This document shows, piece by piece, positions 34,905 to 46,719 of a DNA stretch of 64,000 nucleotides. Numbering within the stretch: the stretch's first letter is position 1; each line of letters begins with the position of its first letter. Origin of the DNA: Pezicula radicicola (taxonomy: Eukaryota; Ascomycota; Leotiomycetes; Helotiales; Dermateaceae). The DNA lies in contig PDUO01000021.1 of NCBI GenBank assembly GCA_003008705.1, positions 188,766 to 252,765 of the forward strand. The letters run 5' to 3'. The notes under the pieces are model-generated. The model saw only the letters and a list, made by a program, of their open reading frames with translations, had not been told where the DNA came from and searched no databases. The translations under genes and the position numbers were made by a program.

Positions 34905-35860
34905 GATCATGAGTTACCGATTTTTCTCGTCAGATAATAATTAGCTTTGAGAGGATAAAGGACCGTAAGCTCTTCTGCCCTTTTTTTTTTCAGGCGAGCT
35001 CCATGACGGCTGGTTCAATAGTTATATGACTTTTAGACTGAGACTCCTTATCAGTGTACATAAATGGGATGAGTCGCTAGAGTCGACATCCGAGCTGCGT
35101 AAAACCATGCTACTGCATTTCCGTATTGGGTATATATACACTTTGGAAATTTTAGTCCTCGTTACTCAACTACTGTTCTGCAAATAAGGGGAGTCTAGGT
35201 AATTGTGATGCGTAGAATGCTGCTTTATGTATTAAATATTAGTATCATAAACCTGGAAGATTTATAGGTAAAAACAAATAGGCGAGTACTATAATTTAAA
35301 GCAAAAAATATAGTGACAGTGCAGAGCAGATACAGGTATATACTTAATAGGAGATGGCTCTACAAGGAGTAGTAGATTATAGAAAATGGCCATTGCAATA
35401 TAATGTTAGATACTCTCTGATTAGGAAGACATACTATTAGACTAGTAGCGTGCTCGGGTGAGTTCGGTTTAAATAATAACGGCCTTATCTTTACGTAGAG
35501 GCGGCTTACATTGTTGCAGTAAATTCGTTGTATTGTCCTTACATATAACATAAACCTTGAAGCTTTTCTAACTACTAATTATACCGTTAAAATAGCTAAC
35601 TCCTTATCTATTAAGAAATCAGGTCTTTAGAAGTAAACCCAACATCGGATCAAAGATTATGATTGCTTGGCATCCTTGGCACGGCGAAGTCCGCTACGAG
35701 TATACTCCGTAGAAATGCATAGCTCACTTGAATCAGGTATTTAATGTAAAGTTTGTTATCTTTGAGTTTCTATCAACACAAAATTACTAACATTCTAGTA
35801 GATTTTCCATCGGACCTTGATCATGTATAGTATGAGTCTTATCTCAAGATAATTCAAACA
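34905..35860. other. Intergenic, AT-rich
   Basis: Promoter of the sugar transporter, a T-run at 34980-34991, and AT-rich DNA up to the stop codon of the aldo/keto reductase. No gene seen. Confidence 0.5.
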
Positions 35861-37366
35861 TTACTCCTCCACCGCAGGTTCATATGGCTAATAGGAGAGA
35901 AAAAAAAAGTCAGTCAAAAGCTTCCCCTGAAAAAAACACATCTTCCCCAAACAAGACAAAACAAAAATCAAACTCACAAGATTCTTCGGTGGAGCCTGAA
36001 TCCAAGCACCCATCTGATACTGATGATTATTCGCCGGAGTAAGACTAAGACTATAGTTCTGGTCCCCAGTCCAATTGTACAAAAAGCTCATAGGAAACAT
36101 AGGATTAAAAGGGACAGCGTTTTGAATCTCCTCGATTTCTTGTTTAGAAAGTTTAATGCGTAGGGCGTCGGGCATTGCTTTGATGTGTTCGACGGTTTGG
36201 ACTCCTACGATGGGGAAGACGTAGGTTGATTGTTGGAAGAGGTATGCAAGTGCCTATTTTTCAATCTCACATCAATATACCAGTTTTCATTATCAAATGG
36301 AATAGGAAGGAAGGGAGGAAGGAAGAGAGAATATAAAACATACCACAGCCTGTAACGTCGTACCCTTATTCTCAGCAATCTTCTCAAGAGCATCACAAAC
36401 TTTAGCATCATTCTCACTAAACCCATATCCTTTCCTCGCTTCAGGATCCCCTTCTTTCCGTTTCCTTTCCTCGGCAGTCTCAAGTTGACCGCCGCCGAGA
36501 GCAGCCCAAGGTATAATAGCCATTCCCTGATCCTCGCACATGGGTATGATTTCAGCTTCCATGTCTCTATATGCTGCATTCCATCGACCTTGATATACGG
36601 AAAAGGGTGTCATTCCATTTTTACGTGCAACTATAATATATGAGTTAATGATCATGATCTAGCTTTTGGGAGGAAAGGAGAGAATTAGTATTGGGTTCGT
36701 TAAACTTACATTCATTTGCTTTGACAACAACCCAAGCAGGAGTATCCGAAATCCCAAGATACAAAACCTGTCTCGCCATAACAAAAGTATGTAAATGCGT
36801 CATAACCTCCTCAACCGAAGTAGCAAAATCCCACCTACACCATAAACCAATCAATTAGCCTAATCGCCCCCAACCAAACAAAATAAAACCAAACCAAAGA
36901 AGAAGACAAAAACTCACCAATGAACATAAAGAATATCAATATACCCCGTCCTCAACTTCGCCAAACTATCCCTAACACTAACCAACAAACACTTCGCCGA
37001 ATTCCCCACAAAATTACTCTGCAACGGTTCAACCCCACGATTCCAAGATCGATAAGCAGAAGAATACTTAGTGGCAATAACCATCTGATCTCTATTACCC
37101 CTTTTTTCCATCCACTCGCCAATCAACTTCTCACTATCCTCAGTATTATAAATACTGGAAGTATCAATGAAGTTACCTCCCATTTGGTAATAGGTATCGA
37201 GGAGAGTGAAGGGATCTTCGTTTTTGCCGAAGAGGGAACTCCAGGTGTGTCCGATACTGATTCCACCTAGGCAGATGGGGGAGACTTTTATTGAAGCTGT
37301 TGGGGAGAGGATTCTGTGGTGGGCTATTGGGTTTGTAGGTTTGGGTGGGGGTTCGAAGAAGGACAT
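35861..37366 (-). CDS. Aldo/keto reductase (aryl-alcohol dehydrogenase-like)
   Basis: Exons 37366-36918, 36834-36710, 36630-36344, 36253-35978 and 35887-35861 encode 387 residues. The last exon is only nine codons (PYEPAVEE then stop) and gives the usual AAD-type C-terminus. The catalytic tetrad is visible: Asp and Tyr in GNFIDTSSIYNTE, Lys in MVIATKYSS, and His in ILYVHWWD (rebuilt across intron 1). Later blocks such as YQGRWNAAYRDME, GMAIIPWAALGGG and FPIVGVQTVEHIKAM mark the aryl-alcohol dehydrogenase branch (AKR9-like), NADPH-dependent reductases of aromatic or aliphatic aldehydes and of fungal metabolite intermediates. Its position at the end of the oxidase/transporter run fits a tailoring or detoxifying role (inference). 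Confidence 0.93.
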
Positions 37367-38515
37367 TTTGGACTTTTGGATGGATTTTTTTGGACCCGAC
37401 TTTTGGTTAATTAGGATTGGGAATTGATTGTGAGAGATGGTGGGAAGAGAATGAATATCAAAGGTAGTGGCTGAAGGCTCTTATTATATATTGTATGTTG
37501 TGCATAGAATGAAAGTGTGCAAGACGGTGGAGTGGGTCTCATCGGCTATGATTTCGATCCTGCTTCTCATCATCTCATGATGTTCACATTTTGAAGGTCT
37601 AGCAATGTGTGGTAACCCAATACATCCATATAGAAGCCAATGGGAAGTCACTGGTGTCGAAATAGGTATAACTTGGGGAAATTCCCTTGTGCAGAATATG
37701 ACGTATAATAAGCAAGTTGCATACTCGCTAAATGTCGTGTAGCTGTAAACACCCCTTTCTGTCGCTAACCATTGTGTACGAAAGTACCTTCCGTACAAGC
37801 AGACCACCAACCTCAATGCTACTAAAGCCCTAGAGAAGTATCCACATAGTCGATTCTTGGCTGTATCTCTAATCACAAACCCACTGATCTGAGTCACTGG
37901 CCCAAGTCTTGGCACATTGAACAGGTATTAATTAATTGGCTAATCACTACACTTCTTGTGAAAACTGGCGTTAGGATGAAGTACTAAGTCGGCCGAACAA
38001 TAATCGGCCGACAATAATTGGCCTCACAAGTTGTAAAGACAGATTTGTACGTAAAAGAAAGATTTACAGAGCAATGGGATTTGGAGGAGTTGATATTCTT
38101 CGCAGACTTCCCACCAATGCCAAGGTTCTAGATGTTGAGGGATTGAGCAAAGACACTTGCGCACAAAAGATTGGCACCTGTAGGAAACGTGAGCATTCAG
38201 GCCCATTGACAATTCACGAGCAATTTCTTATTCTAAGCTAACATAAGGTACATAATTCCTGCAATCTACACCATTAGGTGTTGAGTAACGTAGAGCAAAG
38301 CAAAGCTCATTAATATTGTGAATGGCTGATAAAACATAGTCGTGGCCCGTCATCTAAAACGCCATCAGAAATTGAAAGGTATAGCTCAAGCTATAAGGCA
38401 AGCCCAGGTATCCGAAACGCCTTCATGATATCGTACCTAACATAGAATTGAACTCCAGTCAAGGGAGAAGAAAAACTAATCATTGCTGTTCTCTAAAGAC
38501 CTGGGCATAATTTCT
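37367..38515. other. Intergenic, nothing recognised
   Basis: Promoter of the aldo/keto reductase and the 3' region of the Clr5 gene. A 143-codon open frame at 37484-37915 on the minus strand has no recognisable features. Two TCGGCCGA words at 37990 and 38006 form a small palindromic patch. Confidence 0.5.
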
Positions 38516-40657
38516 TTAATCATTCTTCCAACTCGAAACCAATTGGACAACGAACACAGCTTTACCAACTGAAGTCAAATAGTGGCTTAACTCATCATCC
38601 TGATCAATTGGTAAACTGGCCTCGTTGCCATTCGGCTCTGTGAGAAGGCCCTCGATGCGGAAAGCGACGACAGTTGCTGGAAAATTTGCAGTAGCCGCCC
38701 GACGGAGTTCATTGATCGAGAACGAATGCAGGATACCAGTCCAAAGCCGACTGTTTGGCTGATAGTCTGAGGAGGGGTGGAGCCTGAAGTAGACAGCCAT
38801 AGAGGCGGAGGGTGGAAAGGAAGCCTGGGCTGCATACTGTTGCCCGGCATATTGCTGCTCGGAGAAGTGGCGTTGCCGGTGAAGAATGGATGGGTCGTTG
38901 GTTGCTGCAACCAAAAGAGATGGGTCAATTTGCATGTTTCCGGGATCTACCGTGACTTGACCATGGGCTTGGACTTGTGATTGTGAGTGAGGGTGGTGCA
39001 TGTGGGGAGGTTGAAGGTGTGGGATATGTTGCTGTGGTTGAGCTTGGGGCTGGACCTGAGCTTGAGCATGAGCTGCAGTTTGAATGAGAGCAGCATGTGG
39101 AGTGGTTTGGAAAGCGGTATTATTCTGTTGCTCATATGGCGACATTGGCGACATGGCAGACTGCGATGCGCTGTAGCTTGCTTGGTTGGCTTGGGCGGCT
39201 TGTTTTGGATCAAGCTTCTTCTTTCTGGTTGGATCCCTTTTGGTCTGGTCATCACGTAGACGCTTCATGACATCTCTACAGAGAACCTCCATTGCTTTTA
39301 CCTTGGTGGCGTGTTGAGGATCAGCATCGCCGGGTGCGAGAATGCTCTTCAAAAGTTCTGAATTCTCAATCCATGAAGCCTTCAACTCCTTCCAGTGCTC
39401 CTCTCCAGCCTCAAGCTTACTTGTAAAATGGTCCGCCTTAAGGGTTTGGTAGAACGCATTGCGCAGTTGACGAGACTCTTCTGGGTTAACACCAAGAGCG
39501 TTTTTTGCCTCGGCAATGGTCATGCGACGTTCCAAGGTGCGCATACGCTTTGTCACATCACTGCAAACAACATCCAAAGCCAACTTCTTTTGATCAATAT
39601 TATCCGTATCGTGCCAGAAGACTGCCTGTAGATGCTCGCTCTCCTGAATGAGGCTATTCTTTGCAGCTTCCCAACGCTCGGGACCAGCAATTGTCTTCTT
39701 TATGATGCCACAGTCCTCGCAGATTCGCTGGAAGCGGTTACGTACATCGCGGTACATATTACTGTCAAGAGATAAAAAGGCTTTGCTCTCATCGATCGTC
39801 GTTTCGGAAGGGAATCGAGGAGGTCCAGGAGGATCCGCAGGTAATCCAGCCCATCCACGAGTCCGACGACGGCGCTTTCGTGTGTTCCATCGCTCGGCAG
39901 ACTCAGCTTGAAGCTTCGCGAGTCGATCTTGTCTCTTCTGCATGACCTCAGGACTCAGTGGTGGAGATTCGCCTCGAGCCGGTGCTACCACCATGCTTTG
40001 GGGAGTCTCTTCCATCATTTCAGCCTCCTCTGCCATCGAACCGTTGGGGTACAACGCCTGCTGGATCTGAGTGAGGACCTCTTGATCTGGATCCGAGTCG
40101 CGCTTCTTGGTGGTCTTCATGCCATTGGGGACTCTCAATAGCCATCGATTCTTGGCTCGTACGCGCATCAGCTCACGCTCCTTGATATCGAAGCCGTCCT
40201 CGTCGTTGAGGATACGAAGCATCTCTCGCTGCGAGGTATTGCGTTCCCATAATTCCTTGACTCGTTCGACGAGCTGTGCGTTCTTGTGGGCGGGGTGTTG
40301 CTTGGAAGGGAATTCCCACCGCTTGAACTGTGTCTGGAAAGCACGTTTACTGCAGAAGAGAAGATTTCGTCAGTTCGGGTAACGCATGTGGTATGGGTGT
40401 ATGGGAGGAGTAAGAAGGCAGTACGGAAAGGTAAGAGTGTATGCATTTGTACGTCAGTCGGTCCAAGAGTCAGGTAGGTACAGTAGGGTAGGGTATGTAC
40501 AGTAGGGGTAGGGGAGGGTAGGGGTCTGTTCGTCAACCTACCTGGGCGCAAACTTGTGTTCCACCTTCATGTAATCCATGATCTCCTCCAGGGATTTCTT
40601 CTCCTCAATGTACATGCGATAGCACATATCCTCCTTGTCCTCCCAGTCGTATACCAT
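38516..40657 (-). CDS. Clr5-domain protein
   Basis: Two exons, 40657-40542 and 40349-38516 (192-nt intron, phase 2), 649 residues. The Clr5 domain fills residues 1-60: WEDKEDMCYRMYIEEKKSLE, IMDYMKVEHKF and, across the splice, SKRAFQTQFKRWEF, the standard pattern of this fungal domain of unknown, possibly regulatory, function. A lysine/arginine-rich segment follows (RKRRRRT), then two related helical repeats near residues 235-400 containing DVVCSDVTKRMR and EVLCRDVMKRLR, each about 45 residues after a conserved Trp, which suggests an internal duplication. The C-terminal third is Gln/His/Pro-rich low complexity, then a compact basic and hydrophobic end. This composition suggests a nuclear transcription-related factor, but no DNA-binding motif is clear. 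Confidence 0.88.
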
Positions 40658-41634
40658 GCTGAGGATACAGCGCGCACGAATGCGACTTCAATTGGGGGGT
40701 TTTGATGGATTTTGATAGTGGAGGTCTGGGTGGTTCACTGAGGTGAACGAAGAGCTTTGCGGGTGTCGAGTTTGTGGGTTACCGTTGTTGACACGAAGTG
40801 CAGTGTGAAGTGGAGGAGACGGCGAGTAACGCTAGTACGCTAGCAGGGATCTGGCCGGTCGGAGAGAGAGTGATGCCGTTCCGAGGCCTCCCTGTTTTCC
40901 TCGCTCCCTCGCTGCCAAGTTTCTGCCCTGGCCGCAACATCAGCCCAGTTCGTCACTGATGGATATTAAGCCTGTAAGTATATCGTCATCTTCTCCCCCG
41001 ACAGGTATGTAGGTTCTTCCATTCACTTAAATATCTCGCACCCACTCTTACCAAGTAGTTTCCCCTTCACCCCATTTATTACGACTATCCATCATTCACA
41101 AGCTCTCTCGTACCATTCATCATCGGCCAGCAGCAGTAGCAGCAAGCATTACCAAGAAGCAAGGTGAGTGCATCTGAAGGATTGAGTCTTGTGAGTTACT
41201 CATTTCATTTATTTAGTTTGTGTAGTTAGGTAGGTAGCCAGGATTGTTCATCACATCGCGATCGCCAACATAAGCGACTGCCTCATTTACGCAATTCTTA
41301 TTCGATACCCCAAGAGACCATTAAGGTAAAACTTTCTCATTCTGTAATGTATCTACGCGCTGCTTCTTCACTTCTTCCTCCCGAAAGCATCTCAAGACAC
41401 ATTTCCTTCAACAAAGCCATTCGCCATGTTTCCATTCCCTTCAAGGCACCGCAATGACCGTTGGCAGCGGAACCGAAGAGAATCAGCTGTACTTACAGAC
41501 TTCACAAGTTTGTCAATCTTGCAATAGCTTGAATCATCAACTTAGCCTGAGAAACTTGAAAACAAACCTGACTTTGAACAACAGACATCCATCTAAAAGC
41601 CATCTTCGATCAGACACCATCTCCATATCCAAAG
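40658..41634. promoter_or_regulatory. Divergent promoter region between Clr5 and GH64 genes
   Basis: 977 bp between opposing starts. It is pyrimidine-rich on the GH64 side (about 41050-41130, 41340-41410) and may include a 5'-UTR intron (donor GTGAGT near 41163). No coding sequence or signal-peptide exon could be found for GH64 here. Confidence 0.5.
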
Positions 41635-42981
41635 ATGACACCACCAACTCTCAATATTGATATTCAGAATAAGACAAACTCGTCCAACACTTTTGCCTTT
41701 GTGACTGGACAAGCCCTCGACAAGTCGAACCATGTTGTGCTTGTAAAGGCTGACGGCAAAAGCCTCTACTACCCGGAATCACCTTCCCGAATTCTGCAAC
41801 CACTAAAGGAGGATTGCGCTATTCCTTTGGGTGGACCTGGCTCCACAATCACCATAACCATTCCACGAATTGCCGGTGGTCGGATCTGGTTTTCGATTGA
41901 CAGCAAATTGACCTTCTTGCTCAACCCTGGTCCAGCAGTGCGTATCTTCTCTTCTTTTGGCATTCCCATGTTGGAAATCTAGACTTGAGTAAATCAAGTT
42001 ATCTCAATGATTGCGAGTCTCCGAAATGCCGAAGTCATACGATCTTTAATCATTGGCTCATTCTACGCTATTACAAACAAGTCCTCTCCTCCCTCCCCCT
42101 ACAATGACATTATATTGAGACAGTATACATAAATGATAAGTCTGACTCCGAGAACTTCACAGGTTGTCGAGCCATCTGTCTCCAACCCCACAGATCCGAG
42201 TATCAACGCCCGTTGGGGGTTTTGCGAATTTACCTACAACCAAGACCAACTATACGCAAACATTAGCTACGTTGACTTTGTCTCCATCCCAATATCAATG
42301 ACTCTTATCCCCGGCTCTGGCCCCCAGCAAAAGGTTCTCGGCCTCAAACCTGACGGTCTGGACACTATTGCCGCTGGTCTCAAATCTCAAGGCGGTTGCG
42401 AAGATTGGAAAAAGCTAGTCATCAAAACCCCCGAAGGAAAGAATCTCCGTATTCTAAGTCCTAACAACGCTATTGTTATGAACCATGGCAACCTCTTCAA
42501 AGGCTATTACGATGCTTACGTCAACGAAGCATGGGCTCGATACGAGAAGAAACCACTCATAGTCGACACACAAGCCCAATGGGGCGCCATCAAAGGAACC
42601 GTTTCCAAAGACAAACTTGTTTTCAAAGATGTTGATGCCAAGTTCTCCAAGCCCAGCACAGGTGATATATTCAGCTGCAGTAGCGGCCCTTTCGCTAATA
42701 ATGTTGGTGCTACTGGCCCCCTCACTGCTAGGATTAGTGCTGCGTTAAATCGGTCGACGTTAATTGGTAATAATAAGCATTCACATCACGAGAGAGTGGG
42801 TAATTACTATCAGCATGAGGTTACCAATCACTATGCGAGGTTAGTACATGCTGCAAATATTGATGGGAGAGGGTATGCATTTCCTTATGATGATGTTGCT
42901 TCTGGTGCTGGTGGGGATATTGATCAATCTGGGTTTGTGAGTGATAGGAATCCGAAGCGTTTCCTTGTTACTGTTGGTTAA
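41635..42981 (+). CDS. Glycoside hydrolase family 64 (beta-1,3-glucanase)
   Basis: Two exons, 41635-41937 and 42163-42981 (225-nt intron, phase 0), 373 residues. The N-terminal half (NIDIQNKTNSSNTFAFVTGQ, GRIWFSIDSKLTFLLNPGPA|VVEPSVSNPTDP) and the central block (GFCEFTYNQDQLYANISYVDFVSIPISMTL) are characteristic of the GH64/thaumatin-like glucanase fold. The catalytic acids of the family are expected in the EFTYN and SYVDFVS segments. The C-terminal part has a typical SGPFAN and YAFPYDDV pattern. GH64 enzymes cut beta-1,3-glucan (laminaripentaose-producing type). No signal peptide is seen at the N-terminus, a feature I believe some fungal members share; secretion is therefore uncertain. The long intron contains several stop codons in frame, so it is not a retained coding part. 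Confidence 0.9.
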
Positions 42982-44434
42982 GGGGTACGAGATGCATGAT
43001 GAATGGGTTTAAAGAATAAAATGGTCATAGGTATTATTATGAAAATGGTTAATCCAAACTAAGCAACAATCTCATTTTTTTTCCCCTTAGGAGGTTTTAT
43101 GTTACCATGAGAATTAGTTCATAAGAGACTATTTTGATTAGGACAACTAAGTCATCTTAGTCAACCGAGTTACCCAAGGTAAAATGATCGATCTCTTGTA
43201 AACCAATTCGTACGGTACATTATTTCTATCACCTTGTAATTGGAGACAAGTGATATTACGTATATGATATATCAATTATATAATTAGCTCTGCTTGTAGA
43301 AAATCAATTAATCTCCTTAGAGGAAGAAGCCTCTACTAATAAAAAGTTTATTGTACAAGGTAAGTAACTACAGTAGATGAATTATCTCAGCTGCTGCTTA
43401 TTTCGTAATTTGGCTTTATAATATGACAACAAACTTTCTACGCCTTAATTCTATTTAAAGGATATATTAAAGGCGTATAACTTTACATAAACTAATTCTA
43501 AGGTGTTAAATATTTGAGGTACTATATTATATAATAGCCTAGCTATTAAGATATTAAACATACAGGTAACTAGGTATGTTTAGTAAATATTTCAATGCCT
43601 TGATATAGTTTGTTTTATTACATAGATAGTATGTGGTTAAGTTTGGGTATTGTTTAGCTTAATAAGACTAAAGGATCTAGTTGTTGATGGTGATAGATGT
43701 ATTTTATCCTTCGAGGGAGGGGAGGCTGCTCGTTAAACACAGTGAGTGATGTTGGGCTATTATAATTTTGTTTGTGTTATAAGCAGTATAATTAAGTATG
43801 GAATCTACTCGCTAAATTTATGTAATACTATAAACAGCCAGGAAAACCCCTTACACTTCGTGATGCGAAGCTAGGGACTAAGATCATAACTCAGCTGTAG
43901 TTTCGCTACCCTAACACTTCAACAACACAGGCCTGTAGCTTAAGTTCTTCAAGATCGTATTTTAAGAATGATAATTCAAATCATGTCAGAAAGAGAGTTA
44001 GAAGGATAACAAGATTTTGTTAGGACATTGTTCTTTGCATTTGCTAACGCCTAAAATCGCTGACGGCAAATAAGTACACGGAAATAGAAGAGGTGGATTG
44101 ATTGAGGCACGAAGTTTCAACGGGGCATACAGGAGTAGGATTATTTCGATAGCGTCATTAATATATCAAGTAGCATCCTATTCTCATTACATCTTAACTC
44201 CCCTTCTCCTTCTCCTCGCTCTTCTGAAACACCAAAGTAGAGCACAATACACTTTTTTAACTAGCCCAACAATAGAATAAAACCAATTATAAGCCCCTTC
44301 TCTTCCTCTCCTCTCCCTCTCAATCCCTAAACCGGATCACCTGACGCCCTTTCCAACAGCCCAACAACTGAAGAGACCAGAACACAATCTCTCTACCACC
44401 TCCTCCAACTTCCAACAATCAATAGACAGTGACT
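42982..44434. other. Intergenic, AT-rich, with repeat relic
   Basis: No gene seen. 43140-43217 is a copy of part of the element at 55876-56149. The remainder is AT-rich; 43240-43700 contains many short A/T runs. Confidence 0.5.
43140..43217 (+). repeat. Partial copy of the 18-bp-minisatellite MITE family
   Basis: It reads an AACTAAGTCATCTTAGTCAA-like degenerate repeat followed by AAAATGATC, CTCTT and CCAATTCGTACGGTA, the same order as at 56065-56149. The opposite end was not found, so this copy seems truncated. Confidence 0.65.
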
Positions 44435-44782
44435 TTATCCAGAACACTCAATAGAACCCCACTTATTCTTAGTAGCTTCCCACCAAGCAGACTCAACCAT
44501 TCCTGCATTACAGCTACCACCATTAGTGAAATCCCAAGCCAGTCTACCACCATCCGAATAACAAGATGCACTACCAACTCCTATACAATCGGCAAAGCGT
44601 TTTAAGTTGTCCCAGAGACCACCGCATACGCCGGGAATGTCAGGGACCTGGCCATCGGTGAGAATGCCGTAGGATGAAGCGATTCCTCTGGCGTCACCGG
44701 ATCCGTAGTCAGTGTTACATGTGTTGGCGGCCCCGAGGCTGGCGAGGGTCGCAAGAGTGGTGATAGTGGCGAAGACCTTCAT
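44435..44782 (-). CDS. Small secreted six-cysteine protein (effector-like), paralogue A
   Basis: Single exon, 115 residues. The first 19-20 residues are a good signal peptide (basic start, hydrophobic core ending SLGAA). The mature protein of about 95 residues has six cysteines, a strongly conserved block IPGVCGGLWDNLKRFADC and a second one, MVESAWWEATKNK, followed by the last Cys. Both blocks recur in the divergent neighbour at 46375-46719, with the same six-Cys spacing order. Small size, secretion and paired cysteines (probably three disulphides) are typical of fungal effectors and antimicrobial proteins, but I know no family that matches, so no function is given. Possible TATA: 44937-44944. 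Confidence 0.85.
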   Translation of the reverse strand: MKVFATITTLATLASLGAANTCNTDYGSGDARGIASSYGILTDGQVPDIPGVCGGLWDNLKRFADCIGVGSASCYSDGGRLAWDFTNGGSCNAGMVESAWWEATKNKWGSIECSG

Positions 44783-44936
44783 ATTGATAGTTTTGAGAGG
44801 AAATTGTTTTGAGTTTTGGTTGATATGAGTGGTTGATATGAGGTAGTTAATATGAGGTAATTGAGGATGTAGAGATGGCTGTGAGAGAGGATGAGGTGGT
44901 TGATGATGATTCGAATAAAATGCGGTGGTATAAGGT

Positions 44937-44944
44937 TTTATATA
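44937..44944 (-). promoter_or_regulatory. TATA box candidate of paralogue A
   Basis: TATATAAA on the minus strand, about 155 bp upstream of the ATG at 44782. Confidence 0.5.
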
Positions 44945-45512
44945 GATATTTGGTTCATAGATGATGCTAACCGTTCAACGGATACTTACCTACTCGTCGA
45001 TCTTTCCTATTTCCAGGAGCCGACCGCCAAGACAGCAAGTATTCTATATCGAGCTTCTTACTTTCTTCTAATCTTTTTGCTACGCAAATATATAAGAGGC
45101 GTAGATATCATAAGCATAGTATTTACTACAAGAAAGACTTTGCGAGCTGGAGTCAGGAATCCTTCATATTTATTACGTATATGCAAGCACAGATAGGCTT
45201 TAATTGGTTTAATCCAAACGACAAGCGTTGTACTTTTACTACGGGTAGATGTACGTTCGAATTTGGCTAGAAGCAATCCACCCGGACTCGCGTAAAATCT
45301 TACAATTCCTACTCCGTACCGCTGATCTATCTCTATTAGGTTTATGTAATGTACAAACTCATGATTGTTGTAAGGTGCTGTTGGTCCCTGACTATCTCTA
45401 CTACTTCGACTCGCTTGTTAAAAGAGGCATAGTTAAAAACAACCCTAAAATAGTCGTGTAGACTCCCGCTCCCGTCCTCTGTAAGTACAGTAATAACCTT
45501 ATTCAAGTCCCG

Positions 45513-45989
45513 AACTTTTAACGAAGATGGCACAGTACTTTATCACTCCATAGATCAGCGTTCTACGCCGTTTACAAAGTGGGTTCACTCCTTACAGTAG
45601 TGCCGTTGTTCAGGATCTACGGATATACTTAGGGTTGTGCCTGGCTGTGCCCAGCTGTGCCGCACAAATACTGTAGGCGAACCCGCTAAGATCCCCACAG
45701 AATGAGAATCATCGTTAACTTCGTAGAAAAACCAATTAAAAGCCTTGGTGCCGTGTAAATCTTTAGAACGTGGCGCAGTTAGGTTATTTATTAAGTATAG
45801 GGCTGGCCCGCACCTTAAAGGTGACTGATCTACTAAGATCCCCACAGAATGAGATTCGTCGTTTAGAATAACTAATGAAGCCTTAATATTGTGTAATCCT
45901 TTGGACTTAATTAATGATCTGTAACTTTAGCGAAGTCGGCACAGTACCTTTCGTACATAGATCAACGTGCTACATCGTTTACAAAGTGG
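45513..45989 (+). repeat. Diverged direct repeats between the paralogue pair
   Basis: 45513-45582 and 45922-45989 share GGCACAGTAC, CATAGATCA.CGT.CTAC and GTTTACAAAGTGG. 45687-45716 and 45834-45863 share TAAGATCCCCACAGAATGAG and TCGTT. The spacings (409 and 147 bp) differ, so this is a rearranged duplication. Confidence 0.7.
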
Positions 45990-46224
45990 ATCTAGTTAGT
46001 CAGAGAGATGAGAGAAGAGGCGCGGTATAGACTGGAGAGAGAAAACACCTGATTTCTAAATTCCAAAGGTATAACCCCCGTTACCTTCCTTCTTGTCTTA
46101 GTCGAGCAATTACGTTAGAGTTGAAATGAAAATATCCAGAATGGTGCCTGACGGCAGCGCAGTTGATAGTCTTCGCTTAGAATTTGTTTTCAGAAATCGA
46201 AGGCTTCCGAATAGACCTTTCAAG

Positions 46225-46234
46225 TATATATATA
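46225..46234 (+). promoter_or_regulatory. TATA box candidate of paralogue B
   Basis: TATATATATA, about 141 bp upstream of the ATG at 46375. The leader between them is pyrimidine-rich. Confidence 0.55.
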
Positions 46235-46374
46235 ACTTTCACCTTCCTCACTTTAGACCTCTCTCAATACTCACATCGAGTTTTTCTCAGCAACTTAATT
46301 AGCAACTACCTCAAACCTACCACTTCCTCCACTCGTCCTCAACATTTCAACTTTACCATCAAAACATAAGCAAG

Positions 46375-46719
46375 ATGAAGTTCACTATTTCTAGTCTCCT
46401 CCCCTTGGCCGTTCTGGCTAGATTCGTCAATGCCGCCGAATGTCAGGAGACTCGCGATAGTAGCTTTACGGAGCGCTACATCGTTCACGCTTCTGGCGTT
46501 ACAGACGTTCCCGGGATTTGTGGTGGGCTCTGGGACAACCTCAAGCACTTTTCCGATTGCGGAGCTACACAGACATACTGCGGTGGAGATAGTACCGATA
46601 TGAGATGGGAATTTGTAGTGGGTTATGGTTGCAATGGTGGAATGACTGAGTCGGCATGGTGGGAGGCGACTAAGAACAAGTACAGCAGTATTACATGCCA
46701 GGAGGAGGCGGAGGATTAA
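46375..46719 (+). CDS. Small secreted six-cysteine protein (effector-like), paralogue B
   Basis: Single exon, 114 residues. Signal peptide of about 20 residues (ending RFVNA) preceded by an A-rich leader with AAGATG at the start. Six cysteines in the mature part align in order with paralogue A, in the shared blocks VPGICGGLWDNLKHFSDC and GMTESAWWEATKNK. The pre-block region and the acidic tail (EEAED) differ from A, so the two have diverged a good deal outside the core. Both are divergent single-exon genes separated by 1.6 kb of rearranged repeats. No function can be stated; secreted effector, antimicrobial or toxin-like roles are only guesses. Confidence 0.85.
   Translation: MKFTISSLLPLAVLARFVNAAECQETRDSSFTERYIVHASGVTDVPGICGGLWDNLKHFSDCGATQTYCGGDSTDMRWEFVVGYGCNGGMTESAWWEATKNKYSSITCQEEAED

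Larger units (their letters stand above)
44783..46374. other. Divergent intergenic region with internal repeats
   Basis: 1.6 kb between the starts of the two six-cysteine genes. It contains two pairs of diverged direct repeats: 45513-45582 with 45922-45989, and 45687-45716 with 45834-45863. No gene seen. Confidence 0.6.

Noticed and set aside
37484..37915. 143-codon open frame on the minus strand
   Set aside because: No recognisable motif or splice structure, and composition like non-coding DNA; it lies in a promoter region.
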